From the NCBI GenBank assembly GCA_965555375.1, contig CBEWDL010000077.1, forward strand, positions 1 to 15,418: a stretch of 15,418 nucleotides of DNA. Direction: 5' to 3'. Source of the stretch: CBDVBL01 sp965555375 (GTDB lineage Bacteria; Zixibacteria; MSB-5A5; UBA10806). This document shows, one piece after another, positions 12,727 to 15,418 of this stretch; within the stretch, counting starts at the first letter, position 1; each line of letters starts with the position of its first letter. The position numbers were made by a program, and so were the translations under genes. Below the pieces are notes generated by a model. That model had not been told where the DNA came from and ran no database searches. It saw nothing but the letters and a program-made list of their open reading frames with translations.

Positions 12727-13617
12727 ATGAAAATCGGCGACCCGAAAGAACTGGAGAAGACGAAAGGCTTTGCCAGAGCATATAGAGAAAGGTGTATAAA
12801 AAACAATATAAATCATATTGGATTTCTGGGCTATGGCGATACATTCAATTTCACCTGCCGGAGATCGAATGCTTGCTGTAGAGATTTCAAGGAGGGGGAG
12901 AGGATCATACTCGACCCTTACGATTTATACCGGCTGAGCCGAAACAGGAGGATGTCGACCGGTAGATTCCTGAAACAGTACGCCGATCTCAGGCTCGACC
13001 ATGAGACGCATATTCCTATCGCTTTATTGAAATATCAGGGAAAAGAAAGCCACAATAAATGCAGTTTTCTAAGATCTTATGGCTGCTTGGTGTATGAGGA
13101 TCGCCCATTGCGGTGCCGGCTCTACCCGCTGGGAAGAATATCAGACCGCGGAGTCTCGTATTTCAACCTGGTCAACAATTGCCGTTGTGGGGATGTTGGA
13201 AACGGTAGATCCTGGACGATACGGGGATGGGCAGAAGAATCGAAGGCGGAACCTTATCTCGAATTTCAAGGCTTTCTAAATGATCTATACGAGAATATGG
13301 ACAGGCCAAAATTCAAAGCGTTGACCAAGCAGGTGAAATTGCAGTTCGGAAACGCCCTATTTGATATAGACTCTTTCATTAGAAATATCCCTCCGAAATC
13401 CCGTCCCTCCGATGAAAAGGGCATTATGAGAAGCATTAGCGAATGGGGGCAGGACTTTCTTATCGCTCAGGGGTGTTTAGATCCCGACTATGATAAGGTC
13501 GATTTTCGTGCGAGCGAAACAATTGGGCAAGACCGCCCGGCGGCGAGAAAAAAGACTTTCACAGCAAGTCATCATTCAACTCAGGATGCTCCAGCGGAGA
13601 GGATTTCAACGCATTAG
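12727..13617 (+). CDS. YkgJ-type cysteine-cluster protein
   Basis: 296 residues from the ATG at 12727. An open frame continues to a possible start at 12568, but those 53 residues look non-coding, and AAGGA lies about 10 nt before the chosen ATG. The core (about 43-155) has the pattern of YkgJ-family zinc- or iron-chelating proteins: C-x5-CC (Cys44, Cys50, Cys51), then KCSFLRSYGCLVYEDRPLRC (111-130), the RLYPLG segment, and CRC (152-154). That gives eight cysteines able to hold a metal or iron-sulfur cluster. The C-terminal 140 residues match nothing I recognise and end in a polar tail. No signal peptide is present, so it is cytosolic. The molecular function of the family is poorly known. Confidence 0.8.
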   Translation: MKIGDPKELEKTKGFARAYRERCIKNNINHIGFLGYGDTFNFTCRRSNACCRDFKEGERIILDPYDLYRLSRNRRMSTGRFLKQYADLRLDHETHIPIALLKYQGKESHNKCSFLRSYGCLVYEDRPLRCRLYPLGRISDRGVSYFNLVNNCRCGDVGNGRSWTIRGWAEESKAEPYLEFQGFLNDLYENMDRPKFKALTKQVKLQFGNALFDIDSFIRNIPPKSRPSDEKGIMRSISEWGQDFLIAQGCLDPDYDKVDFRASETIGQDRPAARKKTFTASHHSTQDAPAERISTH

Positions 13618-13697
13618 GATATAGCGAGTTATAGCGCATATATCGCGTATTGCTTTATAGAGTTTTTGTATGATTACCAGCCACGCAGATCTGCATA

Positions 13698-13949
13698 TTA
13701 TCTCAAGAATCTTCTTAAGGAGAATCTTTTCAGGAAACCGGCGTTTCTACCGGAGGCGCTGAATCCGATAAGATCTCTTTCGAGCACAAGCGCTCGGTTG
13801 CATCCCAGTTGCTTCAAATAATAAGCCGTGGCAATTCCTATAAGTCCTGCCCCGATGACAACGATATCATATGATCTGTAACTCTGCAATTTGCCATGGG
13901 GCGTATCTTTCTTGACCTGGGTTAGTTTTTGCCAGTAAGATAAGGTCAT
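13698..13949 (-). pseudogene. N-terminal fragment of an FAD-dependent oxidoreductase (DAO-like)
   Basis: From an ATG at 13949 the frame encodes about 83 residues: MTLSYWQK, then SYDIVVIGAGLIGIATAYYL (the N-terminal FAD/NAD-binding Rossmann GxGxxG with its first strand and helix), ALVLERDLIGFSASGRNAGF (the acidic strand end and the S-G-R-N segment that contacts FAD in D-amino-acid-oxidase-like enzymes), then an unrelated KRFSLRRFLR and a stop. Full-length enzymes of this class are roughly 350-450 residues, so the catalytic portion is missing. No continuation was found in other frames down to 13618. No good ribosome-binding site is visible. Best read as a decayed remnant. The frame stays open upstream to 14090, but that part has no family likeness. 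Confidence 0.7.
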
Positions 13950-14245
13950 GATAATAATATATGTATTTGAGAATAATTCTGCGATTTGAACCGAATTGGG
14001 CTTGATTTTCTTGAGAAAAGATATTAAAAAGCGAGTCGGATATCGGGGATCGCATGCCTGGAGGGATGTTTTGAGGGTATGCGGTTGCATATCGATGCTT
14101 GTGGAAATGGACGGAATTATTATTTCTTAGCAGTTAATTAGATCTGCTGCAAAAGGGAATCTTGCCGAAAGGAGGGGAAGTTTCAAGATCAAAGAGAAGT
14201 AATTTGATTATCATCAAGTTTGGTTTACATGTTCAAGGAGGAGTA

Positions 14246-15400
14246 ATGACGCGCACCTTAAAATCGATTATTGTCGTCTTGATGGTGCTGTTTGCGTTTT
14301 CTATCGCCATTGCGGATAAAGAAGTAAAGGTCGGCGGGCAGATTTTCGCGCAGTGGTATTACGACATGTCCGATACTCTGGATTACAGCCGCTCGGACGT
14401 CGACTTCGACAATTACAGCGCCTTCAGCATCCAGAGAGCATATCTATATGCCAAGGCCAAACTTTCCGAGAAGACCTGGGGCAAGGTGACGGTTGATGTT
14501 GATCCTGGCAACGACGATATCAGGCTCAAATACGCCTATATCAACTGGAAGCTTTTCTCAAAGGAGAGCTTTGATCTGTCGACGCGTCTCGGTCTTCAGG
14601 GGACACCCTGGATCGACGAGATGAACGTTGTCTGGGGCCGCCGCTATCTGGAGAAGACCCCGACCGATCAGCTGGGCATGGAGACCTCGGCTGATTTCGG
14701 TCTGTCTTTCGCAAGCAATCTTGGCGAAGAGGGAAAATGGGGATATGCGAAGCTGGCATTTTTCAACGGGACATCCTTTGAAGATCCCAGCGAGGATAAT
14801 CCCACAAAGGATATCAACCTGGCGATATTTCTCACGCCTCTGAACGCCAATCCCGATTTCGCAGGATCGAAGATCGGATTTCAGGTTTACTCCGGGACTC
14901 TGAATTCTTACAACGACTCGGTCGACGTGAAAGACGACTACAAGAAAAGCATGATTTCCATCATGGGAAATCTGCATTATCGCGAGTTATTTGCGATCGG
15001 GCTGGAATACGACTCTTACACATCCCCTCAGATTCTGGATGTGGTCGATATGGGATTTGGCACCTGGCCCAATATGTCCGATAACAAGGTTACTGCCATT
15101 GCGCTTTTCGGAACCCTCTGGTTAGCCGATTTAGCGGAAAACACCCCTCTTTTGCGGACTACCAATCTATTCTTCCGGTATATGATGGTCGATCCGGATG
15201 CCGACGACCATGAAATCGTGCCTCCCGGCGGCATCAATTTCGAAACCTCGGCCAATGAATTTATTTTCGGAGCGGAGTGTAAGCCGATAAAAGGTGTGGC
15301 GGCAGCGTTGAATTATCGGGCCGAGAAGATAAAAGATATCCCCGGCAGGGATGATATCTCCAATTCGTATCTGTATTTGAATATGCTGCTTGCTTTCTAA
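14246..15400 (+). CDS. Outer-membrane porin-like beta-barrel protein
   Basis: 384 residues. The start is the ATG at 14246, with AAGGAGG 4 nt upstream; a longer in-frame reading from 14162 adds no plausible protein. A signal peptide (MTRTLKSIIVVLMVLFAFSIAIA, cut before DKEVKVGG) is followed by alternating amphipathic strands rich in aromatic residues (GQIFAQWYYDM, FSIQRAYLYAKAKL, IRLKYAYINWKL, GYAKLAFFNG, IGFQVYSGTL, SYLYLNMLLAF). The chain ends in Phe, the usual barrel-insertion signal for the BAM complex. The early GQIFAQWYYDM and RAYLYAKAKLSEKTWGKVTVD segments recall the phosphate-selective porin O/P group, but substrate cannot be told. It is probably monocistronic: no gene follows within the window, and a leader of unknown length precedes it. 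Confidence 0.82.
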   Translation: MTRTLKSIIVVLMVLFAFSIAIADKEVKVGGQIFAQWYYDMSDTLDYSRSDVDFDNYSAFSIQRAYLYAKAKLSEKTWGKVTVDVDPGNDDIRLKYAYINWKLFSKESFDLSTRLGLQGTPWIDEMNVVWGRRYLEKTPTDQLGMETSADFGLSFASNLGEEGKWGYAKLAFFNGTSFEDPSEDNPTKDINLAIFLTPLNANPDFAGSKIGFQVYSGTLNSYNDSVDVKDDYKKSMISIMGNLHYRELFAIGLEYDSYTSPQILDVVDMGFGTWPNMSDNKVTAIALFGTLWLADLAENTPLLRTTNLFFRYMMVDPDADDHEIVPPGGINFETSANEFIFGAECKPIKGVAAALNYRAEKIKDIPGRDDISNSYLYLNMLLAF

Positions 15401-15418
15401 CTTCATGATTATCTGATC

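Noticed and set aside
14541..14977. Several minus-strand open frames antisense to the porin gene
   Set aside because: They are Arg/Ser-rich, lack ribosome sites, and lie fully inside a well-supported porin gene.

Overview
The window reads as an ordinary chromosomal stretch from a diderm (outer-membrane) bacterium. The best guess is the FCB superphylum, and within it candidate phylum Zixibacteria or a close relative. The reasons are secreted proteins ending in a YPNPFN-type (FlgD-like) C-terminal domain, secreted proteins ending in a Cys-rich dockerin-like module (GDCN…LADV…MI…YRG…CPDCPPME), an outer-membrane porin ending in Phe, a FabL-type enoyl reductase, and tRNA genes without encoded CCA. 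The phylum assignment is inference from motif style, not a search.

Layout. 1-1627 (+): the last 40 codons of a probable trehalose-6-phosphate phosphatase overlap otsA by 20 nt, giving a two-step trehalose pathway. 1695-1769 (-): tRNA-His with its own promoter. 1959-2732 (-): a protein of two receiver domains only, the first lacking the phosphoacceptor Asp. 3196-4895 (-): two secreted proteins, a small one that is little more than the Cys-rich module and a seven-blade LVIVD propeller ending in the same 89-residue module, with a promoter upstream and a hairpin terminator downstream. 5124-5339 (-): a tRNA-Pro/tRNA-Arg unit with a strong promoter. 5500-8965 (-): a tight housekeeping cluster smpB, N-acetylmuramoyl-L-alanine amidase, murI, rdgB. 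9045-9206 (+): tRNA-Leu(CAG). 9232-9716: about 490 bp without a gene but packed with different inverted repeats. 9764-10684 (-): a secreted protein with a FlgD-like C-terminal domain. 11024-12491 (+): fabL and a YhhQ-type queuosine-precursor transporter. 12727-13617 (+): a YkgJ-type Cys-cluster protein. 13698-13949 (-): a truncated FAD-oxidoreductase fragment. 14246-15400 (+): an outer-membrane porin.

How the genes fit together. Most of the window is conserved metabolism and envelope biology: trehalose synthesis, peptidoglycan precursor supply and turnover (murI, amidase), nucleotide-pool sanitation (rdgB), ribosome rescue (smpB), fatty-acid elongation (fabL) and surface or secreted proteins. 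No phage, transposase, CRISPR array or defence operon was seen. The signals not explained by known genes are the dense array of structurally distinct hairpins at 9232-9716, whose stems share a GTCGG(G/A) core with hairpins elsewhere in the window, the duplicated Cys-rich module at 3196-4895, and an apparently leaderless smpB promoter.
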